This document shows, piece after piece, positions 53,332 through 62,387 of a stretch of 64,000 bases of DNA; the first letter of the stretch is position 1, and the number at the start of each line of letters is the position of its first letter. The stretch is from the NCBI GenBank assembly GCA_964602845.1, contig CAZRSW010000006.1:1-64000 (forward strand), given 5' to 3'. The notes below the pieces were generated by a model, which was not told where the DNA came from, did not search any database, and worked only from the letters and a program-made list of their open reading frames with translations. The translations under genes were made by a program, and so were the position numbers. The DNA comes from CAZRSW01 sp964602845. Lineage in GTDB: Bacteria; Chloroflexota; Dehalococcoidia; Lucifugimonadales; UBA826.

Positions 53332-54795
53332 TTATCCAACAGCTCCTTCTAAACTGACACGCAGAAGCTGTGACGCCTCCATAGCAAACTCAAATGGAAG
53401 TTCCTTGAATATACCCCTACAAAATCCATTGATCACCATGTAATTAGCTTCTTCTAAATCTATGCCCCTTTGCTGAAGATAAAATAGCTGATCATCATTC
53501 ACTTTCGACGTTGTTGCCTCATGCCCCATCTGGGCAGTAGGATTTCTAACTTCTATGTATGGGATGGTGTGGGCTCCACACTCATCTCCGATTAATAAAG
53601 AATCACATTGGGTGAAATTCCTAGCATTGGCTGCTTTAGGCAAAATCGACACCTGCCCTCTGTAAGTATTTTGAGCCTTGCCTGCAGATATTCCCTTAGA
53701 AATTATCGTGCTTTTGGTATTTTTCCCGATATGAATCATTTTGGTTCCGGTGTCAGCCTGTTGGAAATTGTTAACAAGCGCAACCGAATAGAACTCCCCA
53801 GTAGAATCATCTCCTTGGAGTATCACACTGGGGTATTTCCAAGTAATGGCAGACCCAGTCTCCACTTGTGTCCATGATATCTTAGAGTTGTCACCCCTGG
53901 CCGCCCCTCTTTTAGTCACAAAATTGTAGACTCCCCCGTTTCCTTCTTTATCTCCTGGATACCAATTCTGTAAGGTAGAGTACTTTATCTCAGCATCTTT
54001 CAAAGCCACCAACTCAACGACTGCCGCATGAAGCTGGTGAGTCTTTCGCATTGGGGCCGTACATCCCTCCAAATAACTTACATAACTACCTTCATCCGCA
54101 ATGATGAGGGTACGTTCGAATTGCCCGGAATCCACTTCATTTATTCTAAAATAGGTCATAAGTTCAATGGGACACTTCACGCCAGGTGGCACATAGCAAA
54201 ACGACCCGTCACTGAAAACAGCCGAATTTAATGAAGCGTAAAAATTATCACTATATGGGACAACACTCCCTAGATATTTCCTTACTAGTTCCGGATACTC
54301 CCGGACTGCATCACTCATAGAACAAAAAATCACTCCGGCTTCTTTCAACATATCCTGATACGTCGTAGCAACTGATACACTGTCGAGTACAGCGTCAACA
54401 GCGACACCTGTCAATTTCTTTTGCTCTTCTAGGGGTATACCCAACTTGTCAAAAGCCTGAATTAATTCCGGATCCACTTCGTCTAGACTCTTAGGCGCAT
54501 CATCTCCAGTCTTGGGAGCTGCGTAATATATTATGTCTTGAAAATCAATCTCTTCAAATTGCACATTCGCCCATTTCGGTGCTGCATCGTTCCCCTGACC
54601 AAGCCAATGCTTATAAGCCTTTAATCTCCATTCTAGCAACCAACCGGGCTCTTTCTTTTTCTTAGAAATAAATCTGACAATATCCTCACTCAGTCCCCTT
54701 GGTGCTACCTCAGATTCAATATCAAATTCGAATCCCCATTTATATTGACTGTCTTCAATCCCAGTATCTCGGGATATAATCCGTTGGTCAGGCAT
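53332..54795 (-). CDS. sufB: Fe-S assembly scaffold SufB
   Basis: A 487-residue SufB. Family blocks are YKWGFEFDIE, WRLKAYKHWL, GVKCPIELMTYFRINEVDSGQFERTLIIADEGSYVSYLEGCTAP, LHAAVVELVALKDAEIKYSTLQNWYPGD, and the C-terminal CGAHTIPYIEVRNPTAQMGHEATTSKV. SufB carries the nascent cluster. It is the first gene of the suf operon; AAGGAG stands before the ATG at 54795. Confidence 0.97.
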   Translation of the reverse strand: MPDQRIISRDTGIEDSQYKWGFEFDIESEVAPRGLSEDIVRFISKKKKEPGWLLEWRLKAYKHWLGQGNDAAPKWANVQFEEIDFQDIIYYAAPKTGDDAPKSLDEVDPELIQAFDKLGIPLEEQKKLTGVAVDAVLDSVSVATTYQDMLKEAGVIFCSMSDAVREYPELVRKYLGSVVPYSDNFYASLNSAVFSDGSFCYVPPGVKCPIELMTYFRINEVDSGQFERTLIIADEGSYVSYLEGCTAPMRKTHQLHAAVVELVALKDAEIKYSTLQNWYPGDKEGNGGVYNFVTKRGAARGDNSKISWTQVETGSAITWKYPSVILQGDDSTGEFYSVALVNNFQQADTGTKMIHIGKNTKSTIISKGISAGKAQNTYRGQVSILPKAANARNFTQCDSLLIGDECGAHTIPYIEVRNPTAQMGHEATTSKVNDDQLFYLQQRGIDLEEANYMVINGFCRGIFKELPFEFAMEASQLLRVSLEGAVG

Positions 54796-54939
54796 AATTT
54801 AACAAGACTCCTTTCAAATTCCATCGTCCACATTTATGCGAATATCGACATCGAACCGATGGCGACACTAAATTGTAATTAGACCGTATAGGGTGATAGA
54901 TGAAAAATTTTCTTGATCTTCTAAGTCAACAATAGAATC

Positions 54940-54969
54940 AATATACCACCAAGACTAATTTACCGTCAA
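54940..54969 (-). promoter_or_regulatory. Putative promoter of the suf operon
   Basis: On the minus strand TTGACG (54964-54969) and TATATT (54940-54945) are 18 bases apart and point towards sufB, leaving a leader of roughly 140 bases. This is a good match to consensus. An Rrf2 operator would be expected nearby but I could not identify one by eye. Confidence 0.55.
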
Positions 54970-55033
54970 AGTTATTTGAACCTGTAACCAGACGACCCAG
55001 TGGTTATCTTAGTCAGTAACTTTAGTCGGACAT

Positions 55034-56404
55034 TTACCCACCTGTAACTCTGGACATCAAGGTGTCCGCAGCGGTTAGCCCACTTTTCACGGCACCTTCC
55101 ATAGTGGACGGCCATCCCGTATCGGTCCATTCTCCAGCTAGGTAAAACCCTGGTAATTCAGTCTCTGCACGGGGCCTCAAGGTAGAAGCCCCAGGGGAGA
55201 CTCGAATAGTCGCATACGGTTCCTTGACAATAATGGACTTAAGAATGAGAGCCTTTTTGGATAGGGGAAACAGTCTCAGCATTTCATTCATCAACAAGGC
55301 CTCTAGCTCACTTTTAGGCGTATCTATCAGATCATGTGCCCCTCCAACTGATGCACATAAATATTGACGTCCATCATTTTCAGAGCTATACCCGGAAATC
55401 ATAGCCGTCTTATTAAAGATCCACTGGATTGGGCTATCGACAAATGCTAAGAATTCTTCCTGCATTATCTCTCGGTCATACCAAACGTGAAAGCCGATAA
55501 TAGGAACATATTCAATACCGTCCATGGAATCAAACATAGCGTATTTTCTTAAATTATTGGACAAAACGCTTAGTAAGTCATGTGGCTGCAAAGCACTTAT
55601 CAGATGTTCGCTAGAAAATCGATTGCCACGTGCAGTAATGACATGCCATCGATCTTCACAGAACTCGATATTTCTGACAGTCTCACCCATCACTATGTCA
55701 GCTCCTAAATCCTTTAAGGAATTGTTGGCACCATCTAACAACCTCGTTAAACCTACGTTAGACCATCCAATATTCAAAGCCGTAGGAGAGGATAATATTC
55801 CGTCCTGGATAACCTTCAAACCCATATATGCGCTAACACAACCACTGCTGTCATTCAAGGTTGAAAGGATGAACACATCCCACAGGCGGCGGATTATATT
55901 TTTGGATTGCCCATTCTGGATCATCCAGTCTTCCAGAGACAAGCTGTCAAGATTTCCTGAACTAGGGGAAATATCCAAAAGGCTGATCTTCCACAATAAT
56001 AGAACTACCCTAATCTTTTCATGCACTTTCAAATGTGGATATTTTATGAAGGATGGCAGTAGGTGAGCTTTCCCAAGAAAAGGCACGCTAGACAGCTTTC
56101 CTTTCTTACCATCTAACGATATTTCCAAACAAAACTTCTTCTGCATCTTTGTATCTTGGGGAGCGCTAGTACAACGTAGAAACTCTAGATAGTTCGAGCA
56201 ACAGCCTAGAAAAACATGTTGACTATTATCCACCTCAGTTTCTCTATACCCTGTACCAAAAGAAAACGCCCTGCCGCCAAGATAGGGTCTCTTCTCAATC
56301 AAGGTCACCTCACAACCACTTTTCTGAAGTGATAATGCAGCTGCTACCCCCGCTAGCCCGCCTCCAACTAAGATTACTTTGGGCGTAGAAAGACGTGGGC
56401 GCAT
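55034..56404 (-). CDS. hpnE: Squalene-forming FAD-dependent oxidoreductase HpnE
   Basis: A 456-residue flavoprotein of the phytoene-desaturase/HpnE family. The N-terminal dinucleotide-binding motif is VGGGLAGVAAALSL. GGRAFSF follows the FAD region, the middle holds SSEHLISALQPHDLLSV, and the C-terminus LPGFYLAGEWTDTGWPSTMEGAVKSGLTAAD is diagnostic. HpnE reduces hydroxysqualene to squalene after HpnC and HpnD. I start at ATG 56404; a longer frame to 56530 overlaps hpnD far more and adds unrelated residues. It still overlaps the hpnD stop by 31 bp, suggesting coupling. A C30 carotenoid desaturase is the alternative. Confidence 0.88.
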   Translation of the reverse strand: MRPRLSTPKVILVGGGLAGVAAALSLQKSGCEVTLIEKRPYLGGRAFSFGTGYRETEVDNSQHVFLGCCSNYLEFLRCTSAPQDTKMQKKFCLEISLDGKKGKLSSVPFLGKAHLLPSFIKYPHLKVHEKIRVVLLLWKISLLDISPSSGNLDSLSLEDWMIQNGQSKNIIRRLWDVFILSTLNDSSGCVSAYMGLKVIQDGILSSPTALNIGWSNVGLTRLLDGANNSLKDLGADIVMGETVRNIEFCEDRWHVITARGNRFSSEHLISALQPHDLLSVLSNNLRKYAMFDSMDGIEYVPIIGFHVWYDREIMQEEFLAFVDSPIQWIFNKTAMISGYSSENDGRQYLCASVGGAHDLIDTPKSELEALLMNEMLRLFPLSKKALILKSIIVKEPYATIRVSPGASTLRPRAETELPGFYLAGEWTDTGWPSTMEGAVKSGLTAADTLMSRVTGG

Positions 56405-57401
56405 AATCTCAAAGCTAATGCTAATTTTTGATTCCTTGTTAGCCCGATTCTCCTGCAAAAGACCTGGCCAGGATCTTTCTCTATACGCTTCAAAATAGTC
56501 AAATAAGCAGAATGCAAAAGCTGGGGACACATTCGAGACGTAGGTGGTATTAAATGGAAATTCTGCTTGGATCGTTCAAAATACTCCTTTGTCCTGGATA
56601 TTTCGAACGACATCAGCCGTAAAAATGAATCGTTCACCCTCCGATTCCGCAAGTCATCCAACGAGTAATCAAATCTTGTCAGATCTTCAAGTGGTATATA
56701 AACTCTACCGATCCGTTGATCTTCGTCCACATCTCTCAAAATGTTCGTAAGCTGCATAGCATATCCCATCTGTATAGCACCACATTCTGCCAAGCCTGTG
56801 GGCGCACCAAATATCCTGAGGCATATTAACCCTATTACGCTAGCCACTCCATAGCAATATATCTTCAAATCGTCGAAAGTAGAAACAACTTTTAGATCGA
56901 GATCTCGGGAAACTCCTTCAACTATTTCACCATAATACTCTAGGGGTATTGAAAAGTTATTCGTAGTATCTGCAAGGGCAGTTAGCACATTACCATCCAC
57001 ACCATCCATGTATCCTTCTTCCATACCCTTTAACGATAACTCTATTTTTTTCAATCGCGCGCGTTTCTCATCAATAGAACCTTCTGTGTCTGCGATATCG
57101 TCACACATTCTACAAAAAGCATAGAGACTAAAAATGCCATATCTCTGCTTTTTCGGTAGCGTTAAAAATGCCAGATAGAAATTTTTTGCCTGCGCCCTGG
57201 CAACATTTTTGCAGTACTCATAAGATTCCNNNNNNNNNNNNNNNNNNNNNNNNNNNNNNNNNNNNNNNNNNNNNNNNNNNNNNNNNNNNNNNNNNNNNNN
57301 NNNNNNNNNNNNNNNNNNNNNNNNNNNNNATAGAAATTTTTTGCCTGCGCCCTGGCAACATTTTTGCAGTACTCATAAGATTCCTCAAGGGTCGTTCCCA
57401 T
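56374..57401 (-). CDS. hpnD: Presqualene diphosphate synthase HpnD (interrupted by an artefactual gap)
   Basis: A trans-isoprenyl-diphosphate synthase of the squalene/phytoene synthase family. The two aspartate-rich motifs are DDIAD near residue 54 and LRDVDED near 165, and RIGRVYIPLEDL follows. The 100-N run at 57230-57329 is flanked by identical 55-bp ends. Removing the Ns and one copy gives 873 bases, one continuous frame of 290 residues running MGTTLEESYEYCKN, then NFYLAFLTLP, then LYAFCRMCDDIAD. The ATG at 57401 has AGGT upstream. HpnD condenses two farnesyl diphosphates to presqualene diphosphate. It follows hpnC by 13 bp. Confidence 0.88.
57175..57229. repeat. 55-bp duplicate at gap edge, copy 1
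   Basis: Identical to 57330-57384 on the other side of the N run; an assembly duplicate inside hpnD. Confidence 0.9.
57230..57329. other. Assembly gap (100 N), probably artefactual
   Basis: Same structure as the gap at 42003: exactly 100 N between identical 55-bp ends. hpnD becomes continuous when it is collapsed. Confidence 0.9.
57330..57384. repeat. 55-bp duplicate at gap edge, copy 2
   Basis: Second copy of the contig-end duplicate described at 57175-57229. Confidence 0.9.
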
Positions 57402-57414
57402 CTGCTACCTGCAA

Positions 57415-58311
57415 TCAATCCTTATTTCTCGATGTTTGCATCAAAATATGCACAACAGCCTTATTTAGGATTCTCAATCTACCTATCCGGGTAATAACCA
57501 CTCGCTTAGACAGCACATCATAAGACTGGTCTTCTATCAGCTTAAGCACCTCCATACCTCCAAAAGAAAATAAAGCTAGATCAAATCGCAATTTACAATC
57601 AACCATACTCAACAGGTTTAGGCCTTCTTTAAAATAAGACTTTGTTCTTTCCACCTGATATTCCATCAATTTCTTCATTTGACTTGATGATTTACAAAAT
57701 TCCAAGTCAAATTCTTTAACTTTGAACATTTCCATGTCTTCCATCGGCAGATAAATCCTTCCGATTTGGAAGTCACGATACACATCCTGCCAAAAATTGG
57801 ATAATTGAAGAGCGGTGCAAATCGCATCAGCATATAAAAGCGCCTTTGGATCATCATATCCTGAGATTTCCATAACTATGCGACCGACCGGATTGGCGGA
57901 TAGTTTACAGTATCCCAAAAGGTCATCAAATGTTTCATACCTCATCTTGACTTGATCAATCACATTCGCCTCAATCAGGTCTTTGAATGGTTGCCGGGAC
58001 AATTGATGTTGCTCAATGGTATGTTGAAGCGCCACCAATATTGGGTGACTAGGGTTATCGAACCAGCAACGTTCAAGCTCTTCGGACCACTCATGTAACA
58101 ACGGCCTGCTATCACCTTCTAATTCATCACCTAGATTGTCCGTGTGGCGACAATAAGCATATAAAGCAAAAAGGTGCGGTCTCAATTTCTTTGGCAATAG
58201 CCACGAGCCTACTGTGAAATTTTCCTTATTCTTTCGTACTATAGATTCACAATAGGAATAGGCCTCCGCCAAGGAAACTCTTTCGACCTTATCCCAAGCC
58301 ATCTTGGTCAT
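57415..58311 (-). CDS. hpnC: Hydroxysqualene synthase HpnC
   Basis: A 298-residue squalene/phytoene-synthase-family protein. The segment ENFTVGSWLLPKKLRPHLFALYAYCRHTDNLGDE (about 36-69) is typical of HpnC, and the second metal site is SNFWQDVYRDFQIGRIYLP. The first aspartate-rich motif is degenerate compared with HpnD (DNLGDE). HpnC hydrates presqualene diphosphate to hydroxysqualene. The order hpnC-hpnD-hpnE on one strand with small spacing or overlap is the standard squalene module. Confidence 0.88.
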   Translation of the reverse strand: MTKMAWDKVERVSLAEAYSYCESIVRKNKENFTVGSWLLPKKLRPHLFALYAYCRHTDNLGDELEGDSRPLLHEWSEELERCWFDNPSHPILVALQHTIEQHQLSRQPFKDLIEANVIDQVKMRYETFDDLLGYCKLSANPVGRIVMEISGYDDPKALLYADAICTALQLSNFWQDVYRDFQIGRIYLPMEDMEMFKVKEFDLEFCKSSSQMKKLMEYQVERTKSYFKEGLNLLSMVDCKLRFDLALFSFGGMEVLKLIEDQSYDVLSKRVVITRIGRLRILNKAVVHILMQTSRNKD

Positions 58312-58347
58312 GTCGGCATCCTATTATTCTTTAAAGAGATTTACTAC

Positions 58348-58830
58348 TTACGGTTGACCCATAATCTGAACTAACACTTCCCTGTAAGCTAGTTGTGGTG
58401 CCTTTTCTCCGTCTAGCTCAAGCAGGAATATTCTCTGCCATTCTCCCAAGGACATTTTACCTTGTAAAACAGGAATCGTTTCACTCGTTCCTAAAATTAA
58501 ACTCTGACAATGTGAATGCCCATTCGCGCACTCATTCTCATGCATGTGAACGGTCCTGACGCTGAAATCATTATGCTTGTAGATCCCCTGACTAGGTGAG
58601 AGCCTATTCAGCATGGCCTTAAAATCATCCAACAGTAGCGGTTCATTTTCCTGAATTACCACTGAACACGTCGTATGTCTCGAAAAAACCACCACTATCC
58701 CATTGGATATCTCTGACTCACTCAGATATTTAGCAACTTCTTCAGTTATGTCGATGAATTCAGGAGCAGTAGTGGAAGGAACCTTCAAGCTAAAAGAACA
58801 AGTCCTCATCACCGTCTCAGTAATATTCAT
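58348..58830 (-). CDS. YjbQ family protein (UPF0047)
   Basis: A 160-residue protein of the YjbQ/UPF0047 family. HTTCSVVIQENEP (His at about 53) and the cluster NGHSHCQSLILGTSETIPV carry the conserved histidines. Some members show thiamine-phosphate-synthase-like side activity, and the physiological role is not settled. It lies in the isoprenoid operon, between the phosphorylase fragment and hpnC. This position is probably co-transcription rather than a functional link. Confidence 0.85.
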   Translation of the reverse strand: MNITETVMRTCSFSLKVPSTTAPEFIDITEEVAKYLSESEISNGIVVVFSRHTTCSVVIQENEPLLLDDFKAMLNRLSPSQGIYKHNDFSVRTVHMHENECANGHSHCQSLILGTSETIPVLQGKMSLGEWQRIFLLELDGEKAPQLAYREVLVQIMGQP

Positions 58831-58948
58831 TCAATTTATCCCTCACAATTCCACATAAAACAATATCAGCACACACCTATTTTAACCCGATCCAGTAGTT
58901 ATCTTACAAGTCAGAAAAATATTTCTCCATTTTCAAAGGCATCGGTAG

Positions 58949-59372
58949 TCAGTTTGGATCAACCAGCACCAGACGCATTAATAAACGTCCTAGGGCTTTT
59001 TCTGCCTTCCTCCGTCTCATTGATCTCACATAAAACCCGATCCATTTATGAGGACGTATAGCTACTTTCAAGGAATACCATATCGTTGATCCTTCATGAA
59101 CTGTATCAATGTGAGTATAATTGCTGATTCCCTTAATAACTGCACAGGGAATTCCCGCATCCTTGCATTCATACACAACAAGATCTTCCTGTAAACACAA
59201 TAACTCAACCACAAATTCTTCCGAGACCCATTGCCGCATTCGACTACTTGAAACCGGAGAAGATGCGGCTAACAAAGAACCAAATCTGAACCGACCATCC
59301 GATCCGTCCATGTTCTTAAAAAGAGTGGATAAATTAAGATTTTCCTCGATATCCGTCTTCCTAGCCTTGCCT
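58949..59372 (-). CDS. Nucleoside-phosphorylase-like protein, C-terminal part (HpnG-like?), truncated by gap
   Basis: The frame is open from the gap edge (59372) to the stop at 58949, giving about 140 residues of a larger protein. LAASSPVSSSRMRQWVSEEF and VYECKDAGIPCAVIKGISNYTHID correspond to the region of MTA/SAH nucleosidases and hopanoid-associated phosphorylases where a nearby aspartate or glutamate and the RAISD motif are found. HpnG releases the adenine from adenosylhopane, and phosphorylases of this class often accompany hpn genes, which fits its place here. The N-terminal ~100 residues are missing. The identity is tentative. Confidence 0.6.
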
Positions 59373-59472
59373 NNNNNNNNNNNNNNNNNNNNNNNNNNNN
59401 NNNNNNNNNNNNNNNNNNNNNNNNNNNNNNNNNNNNNNNNNNNNNNNNNNNNNNNNNNNNNNNNNNNNNNNN
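59373..59472. other. Assembly gap (100 N), real missing sequence
   Basis: The flanks do not match each other, unlike the other two internal gaps. It removes the N-terminus of the phosphorylase-like gene. The true size is unknown; 100 N is a placeholder. Confidence 0.85.
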
Positions 59473-59490
59473 TCCCCAGCCTATCACAGA

Positions 59491-60543
59491 TTAATATGTG
59501 CGAACCAACAAGAATTTGATAAGATCCTCCATTTCACCCCTAGATTTAGTATCAATATCGATAGTATCCAGGACCTTTATAGCCAGTTCACAGTATTGGA
59601 ACGCCAAATCTTCTGCGTGCTTTTGGCTACCTAGGGATTTCAAAATATCTAATACCCTCTCAACATCATTGTCACCAACTACATCCTTCGAGTAAATCTT
59701 TTTTAAAACAACCAATTCCTTCTTATCAGCCGTCGCTAACGCATGAACAATAGGCAATGAATTCTTCTTCCTTCTTATATCCAGCCCAACTTGCTTGCCA
59801 GTATCCTCTTCGCGACCCCATACTCCGAGGATGTCATCCCTTATCTGAAAAGCATACCCTAGATGCTCACCAACCTCTCGGAATCTTGAAACGCTCTCTG
59901 ACCCCAAAGCATCAGATGTATAAACGGACCCTATATAAGAGCCAAGATTGACGGAACAGCGTATCAGGGCTCCCGTTTTTCTCGAGATCATGCCTATATA
60001 TTCATCTTGGGATATGTCCAGACGTCCCTCAAATGATATATCCAAATATTGACCCTCAATCATTTCTAAACAGGCCTCGGTGACTAAATTCCTCCCTATC
60101 TCCATAGCTTCCGGACGACCTAACTGATACAGAGGTTCGAGAGCCTTATCAGCCACGACACGAAGTATATTCCCCGCTACTAGCGCCTTGGGCACACCCC
60201 AGACCTTCCACAACGTGTCCCTGTGATGTCGTATTTCATCATGGTCTTGAATCTCATCATGAATTAGTGAGAAGTTATGAATGAGCTCCAAGGCCACGGC
60301 TGCAGGAACTGCATATTTGACATCACCCCCCGTGGATTCGCACGCAAACATACACAACGAAGGTCGAACGGCTTTGCCCGTAATACCATTGACCTTCTCA
60401 CCTTCACAATCCGACCAGCCCATGCAATATCTCAGCATAGCGTATACAGGCAAGCTTTCATCAGCTAGACTTCCCCTGAGCGCATTATCGATTATATCTC
60501 TATACGCTTTTAGTATAGTCGGAATACTGTCTTGACTCGTCAT
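59491..60543 (-). CDS. Polyprenyl diphosphate synthase (FPP/GGPP synthase type)
   Basis: A 350-residue all-alpha prenyltransferase. The first aspartate-rich motif is HDEIQDHDEIRH, with Glu in place of the second Asp of DDxxD. The second motif is FQIRDDILGVWG near 230. KTGALIRCSVNLG (about 191-203) is typical. It adds isopentenyl diphosphates to make farnesyl or geranylgeranyl diphosphate for the squalene enzymes encoded downstream. The product chain length cannot be read reliably. The stop is 19 bp from the gap at 59472. Confidence 0.9.
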   Translation of the reverse strand: MTSQDSIPTILKAYRDIIDNALRGSLADESLPVYAMLRYCMGWSDCEGEKVNGITGKAVRPSLCMFACESTGGDVKYAVPAAVALELIHNFSLIHDEIQDHDEIRHHRDTLWKVWGVPKALVAGNILRVVADKALEPLYQLGRPEAMEIGRNLVTEACLEMIEGQYLDISFEGRLDISQDEYIGMISRKTGALIRCSVNLGSYIGSVYTSDALGSESVSRFREVGEHLGYAFQIRDDILGVWGREEDTGKQVGLDIRRKKNSLPIVHALATADKKELVVLKKIYSKDVVGDNDVERVLDILKSLGSQKHAEDLAFQYCELAIKVLDTIDIDTKSRGEMEDLIKFLLVRTY

Positions 60544-60582
60544 GCTAATTCTCGTTCATTTACTCAAATTTCTCGTTTCGTC

Positions 60583-60612
60583 AATATAGGACAAATTCAT
60601 AACAAACACCAA
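60583..60612 (-). promoter_or_regulatory. Weak candidate promoter for the isoprenoid/hpn operon
   Basis: On the minus strand TTGGTG (60607-60612) and TATATT (60583-60588) are 18 bases apart and point at the prenyl synthase gene. The -35 is poor, so confidence is low. Confidence 0.3.
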
Positions 60613-60752
60613 CCCTAATAGGATAAAGCCTTCCTTCCAAAACGTGCTAACAGATCCACTAGGGTTAACAAACATCCTGGGCTATCATCCTCATCATCAA
60701 TTTATTACCATCCCACTCTTATACTACTCCGAACTGTCTGGGCAGTTTCAGC

Positions 60753-60782
60753 TTGCCATTTCCTGCAGCGATATGCTATATT
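60753..60782 (+). promoter_or_regulatory. Candidate promoter of the nuo operon
   Basis: TTGCCA (60753-60758) and TATATT (60777-60782) are 18 bases apart, and the -10 is preceded by TGC (extended -10 form). It lies about 95 bases before nuoA. Confidence 0.5.
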
Positions 60783-60876
60783 CGGTACTTGGACTGGTGG
60801 AGCTAATGGCCCTAATCAGAGGAAGTATCTAAACGTCCGGTTTAACCCTAGAACCCGTAAGTAACCAATTGGCACA

Positions 60877-61272
60877 ATGCTCGACGATTATTTTAGACAG
60901 TACGGTCTTATCGCAATATTCGCGGCACTCGCCGTTGCGGTGCCAACTGGAATGCTAATAGGGTCTTTCCTTCTATCCCTAGTGAAGATACGCCCCAAAA
61001 AACCATCAGTCATAAAGTCCAGCATATATGAGTGTGGATTTGAGACCATATCTGAGCGTTGGAACCTCTTTAACTTTCGATATTATAGTATAGCCCTTCT
61101 TTTCGTGATTTTTGACGTCGAAGTTGTATTTCTATTTCCATGGGCCGCTAATTTCGGAACTCTCTCTCTGGAGTTCGGACTCTTCATTTTGATCGAGATG
61201 GCCGTCTTTATTGGCATATTGCTATTGGGTTGGTTGTACGCTTGGAAAAAAGGCTCGCTCGAGTGGGCATAG
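60877..61272 (+). CDS. nuoA: NADH-quinone oxidoreductase subunit A
   Basis: A 131-residue subunit with three membrane helices. The conserved loop YECGFETISERWNLFNFRYYSIALLFVIFDVEVVFLFPWA (about 49-89) is diagnostic; its ECG and FDVE parts line the quinone site in complex I. It is the first gene of the complex I operon that continues with nuoB, nuoC, nuoD and nuoH. Confidence 0.96.
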   Translation: MLDDYFRQYGLIAIFAALAVAVPTGMLIGSFLLSLVKIRPKKPSVIKSSIYECGFETISERWNLFNFRYYSIALLFVIFDVEVVFLFPWAANFGTLSLEFGLFILIEMAVFIGILLLGWLYAWKKGSLEWA

Positions 61273-61306
61273 TAAACTCAAAATAAGGAGACCTCATAAC
61301 CTGATC

Positions 61307-61924
61307 ATGAATTCTAGCAATCCGTCGGAAGAATTAGAACAGATCCCGCTTCACCTTACCACTTGGGACATGGACCGAGAAGAAGGTAATTACGTGAATG
61401 AGATTAAGGGAAACCGTATTGCGCCCCTAAGTGAACCCATTTTGGAAGTCCCAGATGACCTCAAGAAAAATATAGCTGTCACCTCAGTTGATGCTCTTGT
61501 CAATTGGGGTCGTAAATCTGCTGTATGGCCACTCTCTTTTGGCCTAGCTTGTTGTGCCTTTGAGATGATGGCAAGTGCAATGTCCCGATTTGATATTTCA
61601 CGATTTGGCATGGAGGTCTTTAGACCCTCTCCTCGGCAAGCTGACCTTATGATTATTGCGGGGACTGTAACTTGGAAGATGGCTCCTGCCATCGAAAGGG
61701 TTTACGAACAAATGGCAGAACCCAAGTGGGTCATTTCAATGGGAGTATGTGCTACTAGTGGGGGACCATATTATGGTTCTTACAGTGTTGTGCCTGGAGT
61801 GAATCACATCATCCCAGTAGATGTTTATGTCCCAGGTTGTCCACCAAGACCGGACGCACTCCTGTATGGAATAATGCAGTTGCACGAAAAAATCAAACGT
61901 TATTCGATAGTTAAACGAGGATAA
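61307..61924 (+). CDS. nuoB: NADH-quinone oxidoreductase subunit B (N2 cluster)
   Basis: A 205-residue hydrophilic subunit. The ligands of the terminal N2 [4Fe-4S] cluster are Cys82 and Cys83 (GLACCAFE), Cys148 (GVCATSGG) and Cys178 (PGCPP). The start was set at ATG 61307; the frame is open back to 61211, but that segment overlaps nuoA and lacks family resemblance. AAGGAG is about 15 bases upstream of the ATG, more distant than usual. An N-terminal extension of about 50 residues precedes the conserved domain. It is followed by nuoC after 2 bp. Confidence 0.96.
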   Translation: MNSSNPSEELEQIPLHLTTWDMDREEGNYVNEIKGNRIAPLSEPILEVPDDLKKNIAVTSVDALVNWGRKSAVWPLSFGLACCAFEMMASAMSRFDISRFGMEVFRPSPRQADLMIIAGTVTWKMAPAIERVYEQMAEPKWVISMGVCATSGGPYYGSYSVVPGVNHIIPVDVYVPGCPPRPDALLYGIMQLHEKIKRYSIVKRG

Positions 61925-61926
61925 AA

Positions 61927-62370
61927 TTGACATCGGTTGCAAATGGGAGTGACATTGCCCAATCCATAGAAGCAAATCTGCCGGACAGTATCTTGTCCTA
62001 CGACAAGGAGGTTGTATGGGTAAAGTCAGAGCTTATATTACCGGTGTGCAAAATTATGAAAGACCCCGAGGGGTTGGATTTTTCGTTTTTGACTGCCCTA
62101 ACGGCTGTTGACTTCGTTGACCATTTTGAGATTATCTATCATTTGACTTCGATGAGGCGAAATTCGAAGTGTGTCTTAAAATGCGCCTGCGACGGCAGAG
62201 ACAACCCTACGATTGCTTCTGTCACCAAAATCTGGAGAGGTGCCGATTTACAGGAACGGGAAATATGGGATCTCATGGGCATAAAATTTGAAGGTCACCC
62301 AAACCTTAAGCGAATTATGCTTTGGGAGGGGTTTGAAGGTCATCCGTTAAGGAAAGATTACCTAGGTTAA
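61927..62370 (+). CDS. nuoC: NADH-quinone oxidoreductase subunit C
   Basis: A 147-residue subunit of the 30-kDa family. The signature REIWDLMGIKFEGHPNLKRIMLWEGFEGHPLRKDY near the C-terminus is clear. The start is TTG 61927, with GAGGA 6 bases upstream, 2 bp after nuoB. It is separate from nuoD, unlike the fused NuoCD of enterobacteria. It forms part of the peripheral arm near the quinone site. Confidence 0.94.
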   Translation: MTSVANGSDIAQSIEANLPDSILSYDKEVVWVKSELILPVCKIMKDPEGLDFSFLTALTAVDFVDHFEIIYHLTSMRRNSKCVLKCACDGRDNPTIASVTKIWRGADLQEREIWDLMGIKFEGHPNLKRIMLWEGFEGHPLRKDYLG

Positions 62371-62387
62371 ATCAAGGATCAACACCA

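Larger units (their letters stand above)
60544..60876. other. Divergent intergenic region between prenyl synthase and nuoA
   Basis: It holds the two candidate promoters listed separately. A 62-residue open frame at 60644-60832 has no RBS and no family resemblance and is not called a gene. No RNA gene is visible. Confidence 0.5.

Noticed and set aside
60644..60832. 62-residue ORF upstream of nuoA
   Set aside because: It has no RBS, overlaps the candidate nuo promoter and shows no recognisable features.
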